Source: Tenebrio molitor (lineage: Eukaryota > Arthropoda > Insecta > Coleoptera > Tenebrionidae). From it: a stretch of DNA of 64,000 nucleotides. Every line of letters begins with the position of its first letter. Within the stretch, counting starts at the first letter, position 1. The position numbers and the translations under genes were made by a program. This document shows positions 37,478 to 48,959 of the stretch, piece after piece. Below the pieces are notes generated by a model. The model was not told where the DNA came from, ran no database searches, and worked only from the letters and a program-made list of their open reading frames with translations. The stretch spans positions 11,594,001 to 11,658,000 of the forward strand of contig NC_091051.1 in NCBI RefSeq assembly GCF_963966145.1, read 5' to 3'.

Positions 37478-37767
37478 TTTTTAATAGATTAATAGAAAAA
37501 AAATCGTTTAAAATATGCTGGTTAATTGTTTATTAAGTTTATCTTAAAAAAAGGGGCAATAGAATCAAAACAATAACGGAACACCTGTGTAGAAGAAGTA
37601 TTAAGTGGACCTTCCTCCACCTTCTGGCTCAGAGAGCAATAGGTTATTTCAGTTTCCAAAACCAAAATACTACCAAACAAATAGAAACTAGGTGTGCCCC
37701 TCGATCAGAACAACTCTCTGCCTCACAGGAATTACATTTCTACCAATGCTTTCTCTACAATCGGTTA

Positions 37768-37875
37768 AAGAATATTGAAAGAACTTTCTGTTTACCAGAT
37801 TTAGCTCCCAGTAATCACTGCTTATTCTCAGAAGTTAAGAAGCAACTTTGTTTCAGTGATTTTCAGGACAAGTGA
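37768..37875 (+). pseudogene. Mariner transposase relic (third catalytic-Asp region)
   Basis: The frame reads LKNIERTFCLPDLAPSNHCL, then FSEVKKQLCFSDFQDK and a stop. Mariner transposases have YSPDLAPxDYHLFxxLKxxL around the third catalytic Asp; here the motif is LPDLAPSNHCLF, with Asn where the final Asp should be. Upstream sequence (37600-37760) is too decayed to read and no terminal repeats were found. Confidence 0.55.
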
Positions 37876-38237
37876 GTACTAATGATGGAAGTGAATAAGT
37901 GTTCCGAGACACAAACGAAATTATTTTTTTCTAAGTATCAAGATACTACAGCATCAATAACTATACCAGGTGTATTAGCGAGCGTTTTGGCTTTGTTGAG
38001 AATAGCATATTTTACATCTAGGGAGAGAAATTTGTAGCCAAAGAGGGAAGTTAAAGGGGTACGAAGCACCCAGGGTAGCATTCTCTTATTAGGTGCTTAC
38101 ACGATTTGTTTTCACAACCCAAGTACAACCAAAAATATTTTTTTTCTACTTCCTTCTCTAAAGTGTCACATTTTGCACTGACAAATAGTGTATAAAACGT
38201 CACTTTAAAAACGATTGTTCATTAGTCACAACTTGGT

Positions 38238-38445
38238 GTCCATTCGGGCGTTTTCGGGATATTAAACACGCTCGAAGTTTCTTTAAACACGGCTTGAATT
38301 TTTTGGACATATTTAGCTCTAGATCAAGTTGGTATTTTGACGTTTATCAGTTTCGCATCCGACGTGAAGGAAACGTCATTGCAGTGGAATAATTCGTTGT
38401 ATTTTTCAAATATGGACCTGAAGCCATCAACAGTTTGTATTCTGA
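38238..38445 (-). pseudogene. Unidentified coding relic with one in-frame stop
   Basis: The minus strand from an acceptor-like TATTTCTCAG reads IQTVDGFRSIFEKYNELFHC, NDVSFTSDAKLINVKIPT, a TGA, then SRAKYVQKIQAVFKETSSVF and NIPKTPEWTPSCD before a second stop. Sixty-nine codons with a single stop in AT-rich DNA suggest decayed coding sequence. No family is recognised; the helical, aromatic spacing is vaguely like MADF/SANT domains, but I do not claim that. Confidence 0.35.
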
Positions 38446-38566
38446 GAAATATATATATTCCTATTTGGTATGTTCATTTAGTTTGTATGTTCAAATTAAC
38501 GTTTAATAAAAAAGTTGCTTGTTTTGTTTGTGGGTTCCATTTGTTAATTTGGTCGTAGAAAAAGTA

Positions 38567-38698
38567 TAGTATTCAACTCGTTTATAAACTTCTCTAGACA
38601 CTTGTTTATTAAACACTCGCTCCGCTACGCTTCGCTCGTGCCTAACATAAAACGCGTGTCTAAAGTGCCGTTTATAAATCTTGTTGCATAATATACTA
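38567..38698. repeat. Foldback element, family R, copy R1
   Basis: Arms TTTATAAACTTCTCTAGACA and the complement of TGTCTAAAGTGCCGTTTATAAA enclose a GC-rich loop ACTCGCTCCGCTACGCTTCG then CTCGTGC, which is itself self-complementary. Confidence 0.6.
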
Positions 38699-39570
38699 TT
38701 ATACCTAATTTATTGACATTTTAATTTACATTTACCATTTACTAATTCTAAAAGTATTTGTAGTCTGATAAATTTTAAAAATTCTTGCAATGAAATTCTT
38801 GAAATTTATGCAGATAAGTTTGTTGGTAAAAGATGTCGAAGACTGACCTGAAGAAATATCTGAAGCAGTAAATGCTGCAGTTTCAATGTTGAAATTATAA
38901 CTTTAATAACTTGATTCACAATGAAAACACCCTAGATTATCTACCCAAGCAATAATTTGTTATTTCTGCAATGATATCTTAGAAACTGACTTCGACTCTC
39001 GGTCGTGAAAAATAGAATTTTCCTACTTTTTCTGTACGGAACAAAATGTTTTGAATCACCCTGGTAGCAATGAATAGATTAAATGATTATAAACTGTTGT
39101 AATATTAATTGATAAACATAATCGTAACTGCAGATTTATGTCAATCCTGTGTTGGCCCAGATCAACCCAGAGTTGGCTTGTAATAATTTATTGCAAGAAA
39201 TAATTATGCATTGTTGAAACAAATCGCTTACAATCTCAGCTTTTGATTGAACCAAAAGTGCAACATATTTTTCAGTGTTGTAGTTTTTTAGTGTATTTGA
39301 TGTTTTTTTTAAATTTTGGAACAAAGAAAATCCAAATGCAAAATTCCAGCTTTTAACTGCAGCGTCTTGTTAATGCGCTGGCTTTTAGGATCATACTGTC
39401 AACTCGTTGATACGAAATCTTTGATTTATTACATGTTTACAATTTGAGTGTACATTTTGTTTGTATTAGAAAATAATTTATGTCGAGCGATGTGATTACT
39501 TCCATTTAATATGATTTAAATTTTTGTGGGAACATAAAGACAAGTCATTATGGTTTTTATAGTTTCGATA
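38699..39570. other. AT-rich stretch with one isolated terminal-repeat-like string
   Basis: TTTTGAATCACCCTGGTA near 39050-39066 resembles the right end of a CAGGGTGATT-type element (compare family D), but no partner end was found. No supported gene. Confidence 0.35.
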
Positions 39571-39961
39571 TAGACAGCCTGTCCCAGAACTGTCTCCCCA
39601 TAGAAAACAGGCATGTGCCGACAGCAAAAGACACTCCTAGATGACTAAAATAATTTTTGCTGTAGCTCACATAAAGTTTTCAATTCAATTCAATCCCAGA
39701 AGTTCGTCCTCAGGTATTACTTAAAAATCGGACAAGTTTTTAGACAGCAAAAATAATGATTGATATCGCAACAATCAGCGAAAAGTTTACTTGGAATTTT
39801 GACGTTTTTTGATGAGGTGCTTAACTCTGATTGGTCAAGTTTAGGTGTCTTTTCTGGATTATCGCTTGAGATAGGATTTTTTTTTTCTTTAAAATTCAGA
39901 TTATCACATTTACCGAAATACTACCTTTTTTCTCTGGGAAGGCAGATCTGGGATACCTGTA
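39571..39961. mobile_element. Family N element, copy N2
   Basis: The left end, GACAGCCTGTCCCAGAACTG then TCTCCCCATAGAAAA, pairs loosely with the right end, TTTTCTCTGGGAAGGCAGAT then CTGGGATACCTG. TA on both sides. The interior matches N1. Confidence 0.8.
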
Positions 39962-41560
39962 TATGGTTATTTCACATTATTACAATTTTTTAATATGATA
40001 CACAATTGAAATGGAAGCTTTAAAATGGGGAATTACAACAGATTTTAGTTTAGCATAAATGGGAAAAATATTTTTATTCATTTGACAAATGGTACTCGTG
40101 ATTAAATTAATGGAAGTTTTTGTTTAATTAAATTGATTCTGTTAGTCATAAGTAAAATAGTAAAATGTACGCACTGAAATAAAGCTGGCATAGTAGTAAA
40201 TTATTGTAGCCACCAGGGAAATTAAGATTAATAATTAATATGTGCGGCATAACACATAAAACTGTAAAGTGTACATTTTTAATGTGTAATCATTTTAATA
40301 ACACGTTTTGAAATATTTAATTAACGATTAATGAATGAACGTTTGGGAAAAATTTTCATCCAATACAATTTAAAAAATTAATTAAAATAAAAACTGAACA
40401 ACTATGATGTTGGCTACTACAAGTAAACAAATTGTTGATATTATAATATGGCATAACCCTTTGATTAATTTTTTATTATAAGTACCTTTTGATATGATGC
40501 TAATTCTTTGAAGGAAGACTTATTTGAAAAAAAAAATACTTTCGATGTGTTGGGCTTACTAATGAGTCGTTTGTATCATTTACAACTGATGTTTACATTT
40601 TTTAATCTAAATTATAAGAATTGCCCCAAATGGCAACTGCGAAAATAGACTACATGAACGTTAATAGAGAGTATATCAAACCCAACAACTGTGCCCGTTA
40701 ATCGCTCATAATATGCAATAAAATTTTACGACCTACAACGAAAATGACAAAAGTATAACTTAAACATATATTGTCCTGCTTTTTTTTTGTTTTATAATGA
40801 GCGTTTCTTGTTTTGATTTTGACTTAAAATATATTTTTTCTCTATGAATTGAACATGAAAAAATTAACTTGATGAATTTCGTTTTTAGTCATATTTCTAA
40901 TGGTGTTATATAGGACGTTGTATTGTTCTTTTGAAGTTTAGTGTTACATAATTATAATTGAAATGTAGAACTTTATGGATTGTGAACAATGATTCACGAA
41001 TTGAAATAAGGAAGTATTTTGGAAAAATTAAAAACATATTAAACATTGTTTCTTCCATGTACCGTAAGGAAATGGAAGTATGATGGTAATTAATTAGCGT
41101 TACTAACTTACTAAGGACTCTATACTCGTACCTGTTGATTTTGGTGCCAATCCGATGAGAGGTTTTGGAAATATACGCAATTTTGTGCAATTTTTTCGTC
41201 ATAGTGAGCACGCAAGGATTATTGATTTTACAGACATTCTATACCTGTAACAATATTGTCCAAGTATGGCATAAGGGCTTTTTGGCAAATTCTACTGACA
41301 TTTTTTATATTATATTGTTTTTTTGATAGATGACTTTGGAACATGGAAGTCATGTGTGTGTGGTGGTTGGTTCTCTATGGCGATCTTTTAAATAATTTAT
41401 TTAATATTAAATGTAATCTTGGGCGGAGTATATCTGCAAATCTGTGTTAGAAACGTTGACCTTTCACCTACTAGACTAGAATATCTTTACAATGCTAATC
41501 AGCCTATGTAATTTTAAATATGGAGAACAAGGACAATTTATGTTTATCGTAGTTTATGAA
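39962..41560. other. AT-rich stretch, no gene seen
   Basis: The 101-codon minus frame at 40906-41211 lacks splice edges and domain features; otherwise nothing. Confidence 0.35.
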
Positions 41561-42700
41561 AAATAAAAAGGAAATTTCTTATGTAGATTCCTTATCGCAC
41601 CTGTGCATATGCGTATGTCGGCCGCCCATTCGCGGATCTCCCAGTTTATTTAGCTTCCTTTATGCAAATTTAATAACCTCAATAACTAAATGCCCCCGGC
41701 GGAGCTTTGCGGGAGTCCCGGTGCGTGCCGGGCGAACACCTGAACTCGGTCATATTTGCGAAACGACCCCAAAAAAATAAAGGATACATGCGGAGAAGCG
41801 AGCCGTTTACATCTTTAATTATTAGAAAAAAGCGCATAAAATCACCATTATTCAAAGCAGACACCCATTTTCCGCATAAATAAGTGCGTAAAACAATTTG
41901 ACAAATTGCGAGAAGGGCTGCGGTCGCGTGTCAAGGACTACTTCGTGTGTGGTCCGACCTAGAGTCGGCGGTGTTACCGATATCATATCTGCCCTGGAAT
42001 TTAAACTACCCCCAGTGGACACATTCCTCGGACCACAGAAAAATGTTAATGCGTTAGAAAAATAGAGTATCTCGTATAAAAAAGAAATAAACTTTATTAC
42101 CTGGCTGTGGCTTGATTTTTATTTTTGTTCGGGTCAAATTATCGAATTTACGAGCTTGTAATTATAATGGGAAGGAGGCGGTTTTAGGAAATTTGTTACG
42201 CAACAGAATTATGTGATGATAGACATCTCCTCTGCCAAGAACACCCTTTATTGTTCCGAGTAAACCGCGCTTTACTCAAACACGCAGCTTTTTAATGTCC
42301 AGCCCTCGGAATTTCTAAATTTATGATCGGTCAGTACGTATTCACGCATATTTTTGTTTGTTTTCAGGTAAGAGAGGCGAATTTAGAGGCGTTTTCCATC
42401 CAGGTCAAATATTAATAATCCGTCACAGGTAAGGGCGCTCGTTTAATCATTCAGTTTCATAAAGTATACATCAGCACAAAGTTGAATTTTGTGTTCGATA
42501 CATTTTGGGACCGAATTAGAAACGTGACAGGTGATGTGCATTACCGTTCTGTAATCACTTTGAAATCATTTGTAAATAATTGAGACGCGAAGGCCGTCGG
42601 ATTGTCATTAGATTCGTCGACGTAACGTTTTGACATTTAAATTATTCAATTTAGAAATAGGGTTAAAGTTGTTTTAATGATGACGAAGTGGTAATCACAA
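41561..42700. other. GC-richer, repeat-free island
   Basis: Contains CCGGCGGAGCTTTGCGGGAG-type GC blocks and GGTCCGACCTAGAGTCGG. Both-strand frames of 61-74 codons near 41.6-41.8 kb are unsupported. Candidate conserved non-coding DNA by composition. Confidence 0.25.
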
Positions 42701-43035
42701 AGCCATTTTTATAATCTTGTTAAAAATCGGGACACCGGAAAAGGTGTTGTAATCAAGATGATTTGCTGGCACAGCTATGTTTGTCAGTCGTCGTATATGG
42801 ATATTAATTTAAATCTAAAAAAATATAATAAGAAAGGAGGTCATGCCAGTAGAAATTTTATTGGTATTTCCACGTTTTTCAGCAAAATCGAATTTCACAA
42901 GAGGCTGTGTTTTCTTAATAGAATAGAATCTTTAGTGTTGTAATATTCTAATTTTTTCTCTGTTCTTCCGTAGCTTTTTCATTATTATTTCCTCGGTATT
43001 AGGAATCATCCATTTATTCCATTTATTTTATATTG

Positions 43036-43203
43036 TACAGGGTATTTCACGAGTGATAATGAGCCCGACGGAATTGAAAATGCAACCCACAATACATTTC
43101 CAAAAAAGCTGAATATTTCAATATCCCGCTTTTCTTTGGAAATGTATTGTGGGTTGCATTATCGATTTGGTCGGGCTCATTATCACTCGTGAAATATCCT
43201 GTA
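43036..43203. mobile_element. Family B element, copy B3 (short foldback form)
   Basis: Both arms (CAGGGTATTTCACGAGTGAT through CCCACAATACATTTCC) are complete, but the long interior is replaced by about 30 bases, giving a near-continuous hairpin of about 69-base arms. TA at both ends. Confidence 0.9.
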
Positions 43204-43264
43204 TACATATTCTATTTTGTATAGCTTTGCCGTTTTCAATTTTGGAAATAAAATAAATAAATAA

Positions 43265-43680
43265 GGGCTACTTGAAATATTTTGTTGGGAAACCGGGAGG
43301 TTTGTTTCTACAAGTATAGTGCCTGGAGGGTAAATATTCACAGCTTTCGATGACATCAGCAAGCACATAGGCACATTGAAATGGTACATTTGGAATTATA
43401 ATTTTATTGGTGTTGTCGGAAACCGTCGCCAAGGATTTATCATTCTTTGAGGTATCCATCATAAATCGTGGAGTATCGTCTGTAGACGTTTCTTCAACCG
43501 GTGGAACGTTAGTAATGCTAAAAGGAAGCAAGTCAATGTCAAAGTGAATACGAAAGTGTATAGATTTAATGGCCGTATGGCACGACAACCACTTATTGCG
43601 ATTTTGATGGTAGCTGCTTTGTGACTAAATAGTGGATCGATATTTTCTTGACCGTCTGACCTAGATGTTCCCTCAATCAT
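43265..43680 (-). pseudogene. Broken gene for a small single-pass membrane protein, unidentified
   Basis: ATG at 43680 opens a 73-codon frame: a hydrophilic start (MIEGTSRSDGQENIDPLF), then LYTFVFTLTLTCFLLALLTF, a good membrane segment, followed by basic HRLKKRL and a stop. A second frame overlaps and continues VPPVEETSTDDTPRFMMDTS and later IIIPNVPFQCAYVLADVIES, with CEYLPSRHYTCRNKPPGF and a stop at 43265. One frameshift at the end of the membrane segment would join them into a type II membrane protein of about 135 residues with a four-cysteine outer part. An intron is an alternative, since CTTCCTTTTAG precedes the second frame. Its 3' end lies 60 bases from element B3. Confidence 0.35.
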
Positions 43681-43784
43681 TTCTTATCTAGGTACTAGAG
43701 TTTAATGTTTTAATGCATCTACACTACAGGGTGGTGAAAACGAAATTAAATAATCAGAACTACTAATGGGTTGGCAACCAGCAG

Positions 43785-44024
43785 GTGGTAAAACACTTTG
43801 CAGAAGGGGTTTTCCACACTGAGAAATATGGTGAATACCTATATGGAGAAGGAAGTTACGATGTTTGTGCTGGCATTCTTTATTTGACAAAGCTCCATAT
43901 TGCTTTTTATCTCTTCCGACATTACCAATTCAAGGGTGTTGAATATTTATTTCCTGACCACACTAAGATTAATACCATTGACCTTGTAATTGAACGTGTA
44001 GTTACTGGAGCGGATCTTGCCTAA
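43785..44024 (+). pseudogene. Unidentified open frame, possible coding relic
   Basis: Seventy-nine codons (VKHFAEGVFHTEKYGEYLYG, then LHIAFYLFRHYQFKGVEYLF and VIERVVTGADLA, stop). The composition is protein-like and the first codon is GTG, not ATG. No splice edges, domains or neighbours explain it. Chance cannot be excluded. Confidence 0.2.
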
Positions 44025-44149
44025 ACAATGACTGAAACCATTCTCTTTTTATTTTTTTACTTGGAGATATTGAAATATTGATTGATCCATAGCGAGATCA
44101 AGTGCGGGATGTTGGACTTTACTAAAAAAAGAATAGACACTGTCCTCAT

Positions 44150-44400
44150 CTACCGAGGCTTGCGGCCTAGTGTCTAGCAGTCTCGCCTACCATTTGAGAA
44201 GTAGTAGGTTCGAACCCCGCTGCGACGTTCCCCTGATTGGAGTTTTTTTCTGAAGTTTTCCTCAACCATAAAAGCCGTGAGTGTTACACAGCCTTGGTAG
44301 GCGAATGCTCGAGAAAGTGTAATCCATCCAGGAAAAAACACCCCCAATAGGGTCACTTCCTGGTGATATTCTTCAAACCGAAGTATGTCACAGGCGTCGG
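44150..44400 (+). repeat. Probable tRNA-derived SINE
   Basis: A box-like TAGTGTCTAGCAG (about 44169-44181) and a perfect B box GGTTCGAACCC (44207-44217) lie at the spacing of an internal RNA polymerase III promoter. The tRNA-like part can be drawn only loosely (anticodon arm around CATTTGAGAAG) and runs on into unrelated DNA, so it is a SINE head rather than a working tRNA. The 3' end is uncertain; no second copy in the window. Confidence 0.5.
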
Positions 44401-44499
44401 ACCTTTATGTTTTAAACAAGTTTTCTTCTAACAAGAGCTCGATTTTCATCTTCTGGTTAGTTGAGAGATCAGGATAAATCATGTAGCGTATGCACGATT

Positions 44500-46100
44500 G
44501 GTTGAAGGTACTTCCTCTCTACTCTGAAGGATTCACCTGCGGGACAAATCTTGCGTGGGGCAATTTCTTCATTATTGACGGTTAAAATGATTTTGAATTT
44601 CACAGCCGCGGATTAAAAAAATCGTTTTCCCGCGTGCGTGTCGAACTAATATACGGCATCTTTATGCATGTCGCCTGTCGACATTCGTGCGTGTCCCGAA
44701 GGGTAGATGTCACCTGCCGCCCACAGCCCCCCCATCAATTATCCCGCAGGTTGTGTGCGTAAAGGCATTAAAATTAGCCCGAGTACTATTCGGCGTTGTT
44801 ATCAGAGCCGATAAGATACACGTGTGCAGTCACAAGACTAGGACGCTCTGCAGGCGTCCCGCAATGATGGATGACGTCAAAGCGCCTCCACTGTCCGTCC
44901 CGACCGCCGGTTTGTTTTATGTTTAAACTAATAAAATTTTCATTTGTCACGCTTATATCGCGCGCCATAAGAACCGCTAAAGCTCCGGTAAGTAATGGCG
45001 GACATTTAATATTGCTCTCCCTCGCGTGGTCACCTCGAATTACAACCATAATTTGAACGCGTCCCTTTAACTTACTCGAAGAAAACTGCAAAGTGGGGTG
45101 TTCCCGCTCGGACGCTGCGGGCCACTGGGGTGGGAAAAAGGAGTCATTTATCCAAAAGTTCATCAATCATTCTGTTTTCAAATAACATTTTCGTGCCCGT
45201 ACAGGTGTCCCCTGCTAATACGTTAAAATTGAAAGATATCAGGAGCGATTAACAGAATCAAAAGGAAGATGAAGTGAGAAGTTAGTGAAACAGTGAACAT
45301 GGAATTGGGGAAAACTCATGTGAAGGAATTAAATTGTAGAACATAAAAACAAACATGAAATGTCTAAAGAAATTCAAGCTAAGACACTCGTTGCAGTTGC
45401 CACAGAGTAATAAATTCAAATTTGATATCGTTAAGTTCTTTTGCAATGCAAACCACTCACAAAATTTTTAGATGAAGTGGTTCAACCCAAATTTTACGTA
45501 ATTTTGTCCTAATGGAAGAGACATAAGATAAAATTTTCTCCCCGTAGACACCAAGTACTTTTGTACACGCAGATGTTTACATATTTAGCATTCTAGATGT
45601 ATCTACACTTGTTGTGATTTTCCGAGCTTTTTTTGGTAATAGTCAAGATTTCCATCGAAGTGTGGTCCCTTCCAAGACCCAACTTCCGCCGCGCCCATAG
45701 CGGCCCGTGCTCCTTTTGGCTGTTTGTGTCGCGTGCTCGGATGAGGGACGCCCCAAGCGTAACGATGGTGCGTGGAATTGTTAAATTGACGTTTTACGAC
45801 TTCCACCAACCCTACCTGGCAGGCCGCGCTAGCATTTCACCAATTAATAGTGTCGTAAAAACTCGACGGTCACCAAAGTGATTGCTTGTTTTATTGTTTG
45901 TAGAGATATTTGTTGATGAGGTATTAAAAATTTACCTCTTGGTGCTTTTAAATTTATTGCACTTACACATGAACGTAGCGGTGTTAAATCAGGTTTCGGG
46001 TCGCGCCCACCACAAGGACGTCTTTGGGGTACACAAAGTGAAAAAGGGAACAAAAAATGTTTATATTCGATACGACATTAACATACAAAACTCAGATTAC
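44500..46100. other. GC-richer, repeat-free island
   Basis: Two blocks (about 44.6-45.2 and 45.6-46.05 kb) separated by A-rich DNA. The longest frame, 126 codons on minus (44786-45166), shows no domain or splice support, and opposing frames overlap it. Best read as possible conserved regulatory DNA. Confidence 0.25.
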
Positions 46101-46660
46101 ACTCAGATCTGGTAATCTGAGAACACCGCTATTCAATTAACTCTAAATCGATTCGACGAGCTTCGAATGGAAAATAATGAGATAAATAAAATTAAAAACC
46201 ACGACAGTGATTGCCACGCCGCTGGTACCAATTAAGAGGTAACTATGCCATAAGATGATACAAATTTTCGATGTCTTGTCCTATCAACGATAATAAATAC
46301 CAGCGAGATGTTTTAATATTCTCGGGTTTCCTTTTTTGTGCCGTTTTCTCGAACTAATTACTGATAATATCCTGCGATATGAGATTAGCGAAGAAAAACC
46401 ATATAATATGCAAATGAATAATCAATGTTCGTAATTTACAACAAATTGCTTAATGAAGTTTATAAATTTATTACTACATGCTATCCCCGTTCAGGACACA
46501 TTAATATTTTTATTTGATTATTTCCTTCATGTGTTTAGCAACCAATTGCGTGACAAATATTGACCAATCAAAACGAGAAAACAAAAAATAACCCGATAAA
46601 ATTTCTCTAAAATGCACATGTGCAATAATCTGATAAAAGCAACATTTTTTACCACCAACA
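46101..46660. other. AT-rich stretch, no gene seen
   Basis: No supported feature. Confidence 0.4.
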
Positions 46661-46731
46661 CCAATTGGTGTTCTGACCTCATTTATGGATGTTTTCGTTC
46701 ATTAGCAAAAAAATTTCCGATAAAAATTTTT
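46661..46731. mobile_element. Family Q foldback, half copy Q2
   Basis: CACCAATTGGTGTTCTGACC then TCATTTATGGATGTTTTCGT and TCATTAGCAAAAAAATTTCC match one arm of Q1 at 63.7-63.9 kb. The other arm is missing. Confidence 0.7.
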
Positions 46732-47158
46732 AGCTTTATTTCAAGTTTTCATCATTGTTGTTTAGTTTTCAAAACCACTCAAAAATCACCACATTTCAAT
46801 ATTCAATAAAAATAGTGGAAAGTCTTGGGAAATAATAAAATTACCAAACGGATTGTACGATCGAAATGAATTAAATATGTAATTATATCAAAGAATATTT
46901 AATATAATAAACTAGGCAAAAATGAATAGGGAATTTTTCCTTTTTTGAATTTTTTTATAAATACCGTTTAAAATTTGTGATGAAATGTGTTACAAATATA
47001 TTAATATACACATTAAATATAATGTTTCAAGTACTTGTAACATTTTAAATTTATCTTGGGTTTAAGAATACCCGGGAGGATTGGGGCAATTATTTTGCTT
47101 TCCGAGAAAAATTGTGGAATTCCCTATTCATTTTTGCCTAGTTTATATGTATATATTA

Positions 47159-47406
47159 TACAGGGTGAGCAACAATAACTGTAGCAGTTGCAATAAAAAA
47201 ATTTACATAAAATTTTCAAGACTGTGAATTGTACCTATTTCGGTTTGTTTTATTGACATTATTGACAGCTGGTATCCATTTCAAATTTAAACTTCTTGGT
47301 TTTTGTAATCTTTAAAATGGTTTTCTCGTTGGAACATGACATGAAAGTAACCAAAAATCACCAGAATTTATTACCAACTCAATCAGTACTTGTTGCTCAC
47401 AGGGTA
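47159..47406. mobile_element. Family L element, copy L1
   Basis: Ends CAGGGTGAGCAACAATAACT and the complement of CCCTGTGAGCAACAAGTACT, TA on both sides. The interior includes CGGTTTGTTTTATTGACATT and TTGGAACATGACATGAAAGT and is the reverse complement of L2 at 59.8 kb. Confidence 0.85.
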
Positions 47407-47952
47407 TAATTAATAATAATCGCTTCATGTTGATTATACGATTTATACGTGACAAAGATTATGCAATTTATTTTTCGCATGATTAAATGCATGAGCTATT
47501 AGAATTTGATAAAAAAAATAAACAGGAAATAAATCATGCAACAGAAAATTGGAAAAGACAAAAGACGTTGATCAAATTTTAATTCACTGCTCTGAAGTTT
47601 TTTCCAGCTATCAAAATAATCCCAAAAGTCATGAGATGGATAGCAAATTTTTCATTAATTTAATAATTTACTATTGAAACGACACATTCAAAATATTTAC
47701 CAACTAATCCTATTGATTTAATATTCGTATTTCCGTCACAAATCGGTTAAATCAGTTAATACATTTTAATGTATTCAATAAAAAATAGAGCCTCCTGTGC
47801 AAGGGTATATGGTAATTTAATTAGTTAAAATGTGACGTCACATAATTAATTTTGTACTGAAATTCTCTTTAAGTTGAACAAGGTATGCGTTAACTAAAGT
47901 TTTATTAGAAATGAAGCAATTGGAATTCGCACTTCAAAATTTTGTCGATAGG
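47407..47952. other. AT-rich stretch, no gene seen
   Basis: No supported feature. Confidence 0.4.
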
Positions 47953-48250
47953 TAGCAACTTCTGGTAATTGTTCACTTTAACTGCATCTGGAATTTTCGC
48001 GTTTTTTCTGGCTAGACAACTTCAGGGTGTCCTCCTAGATCGTTTCCCACCATTCAAACCTTCCCTTTAGTTATACTAAGACATTGGCGCGACCTTGACG
48101 CGACCTTGAAACACAACAAGAGAGAAAAAAAGGCATTTGCACAAGGTTTGAAAGGTGGGAAACGATCTAGGAGGACGCCCTGAGGCTGTCTAGTCAGAAA
48201 AAACGCGAAAATTCCAGAAGTAGTTAAAGTGAACAATTACCCAACTTCTA
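47953..48250. mobile_element. Long-armed foldback element, family O
   Basis: The left arm runs from TAATTGTTCACTTTAACTGC through CTCCTAGATCGTTTCCCACC to CAAACCTT and pairs with the right arm over about 105 bases with about ten mismatches. Loop about 70 bases with GCGCGACCTTGACGCGACCT (a short direct repeat of GCGACCTTGA). TA near both ends. Confidence 0.85.
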
Positions 48251-48366
48251 AAGTCTAAACTAATTTATAGAGTGCCTTTTCTCTTTTGTGAAATTATTTT
48301 TTTCTGCAAACTTGTACTGCTGGATTGCTAATGCTAAAGTGTCACTTCATTTCCATGGCATCTGAC

Positions 48367-48421
48367 GAGCTGACGAGTGGCAGATAAAGTTATTATCTCC
48401 GCTGACGAGCGGCAGATAAAG
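48367..48421. repeat. Two-copy tandem repeat
   Basis: GCTGACGAGTGGCAGATAAA and GCTGACGAGCGGCAGATAAA occur 35 bases apart, separated by a partial complement (TTTATCT/TTATCTCC). Confidence 0.7.
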
Positions 48422-48846
48422 TAAATTAGCTAAATAATTTGAAATTCCTAACTTAAATTTTAACAAATTTAACAATTGAATCTGACATATTGAATGACAG
48501 CTGAAGTGAATAAGATTTAATCAAGAAACTTGTGCAAAACATACTTCACAAAATTTATTCAAATTAAAACTGGTTAACAGACGATATGTTTATTGAACAC
48601 GAGAAAGTAAAAAATACGAGAATAAGTATTTCATCTTGACAGAGTTTAATCAGCATATTCCTTTTGGTTTTACTACAGCATAAACTAGTTTTTTCAGATA
48701 ACCGTACTTCCAACTGTAAACTGATAAAAACACTTAAAACCAACATACATGGAGCTGGTTTTACAAAAATGTGTAAAGTGGAATATAGGTTTGTTGTTTA
48801 CATTGTAATTTTATCAATACGTTACAAAGTGTAGTGTCTCTTATTA

Positions 48847-48959
48847 TACCGAGCGATCATTTACAAAATAAATCGAGTTTGCTTTGGAGCCTATGCTATA
48901 GCATGGGTTGCCATAGGTAACACGCCGACTCGATTTATTTTTTAATTGATCGCACTGTA
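48847..48959. mobile_element. Short foldback element, family T
   Basis: GAGCGATCATTTACAAAATA then AATCGAG pairs with CTCGATTTATTTTTTAATTGATCGCACTG, and the centre GCCTATGCTATAGCATGG...CCATAGG is itself palindromic. TA at 48847-48848 and 48958-48959. Confidence 0.8.

Noticed and set aside
37259..37492. 77-codon frame
   Set aside because: Interior of element B2; not conserved as a frame in B1.
40906..41211. 101-codon minus-strand frame
   Set aside because: AT-rich codons only, no splice edges, no family resemblance; consistent with chance in AT-rich DNA.
44161..44223. Functional tRNA gene
   Set aside because: The acceptor stem and anticodon arm do not pair properly and the 3' sequence runs on, so a SINE head is the better call.
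44786..45166. 126-codon minus-strand frame
   Set aside because: Overlaps equally open + frames, with no domain or splice evidence; more like GC-rich non-coding DNA.
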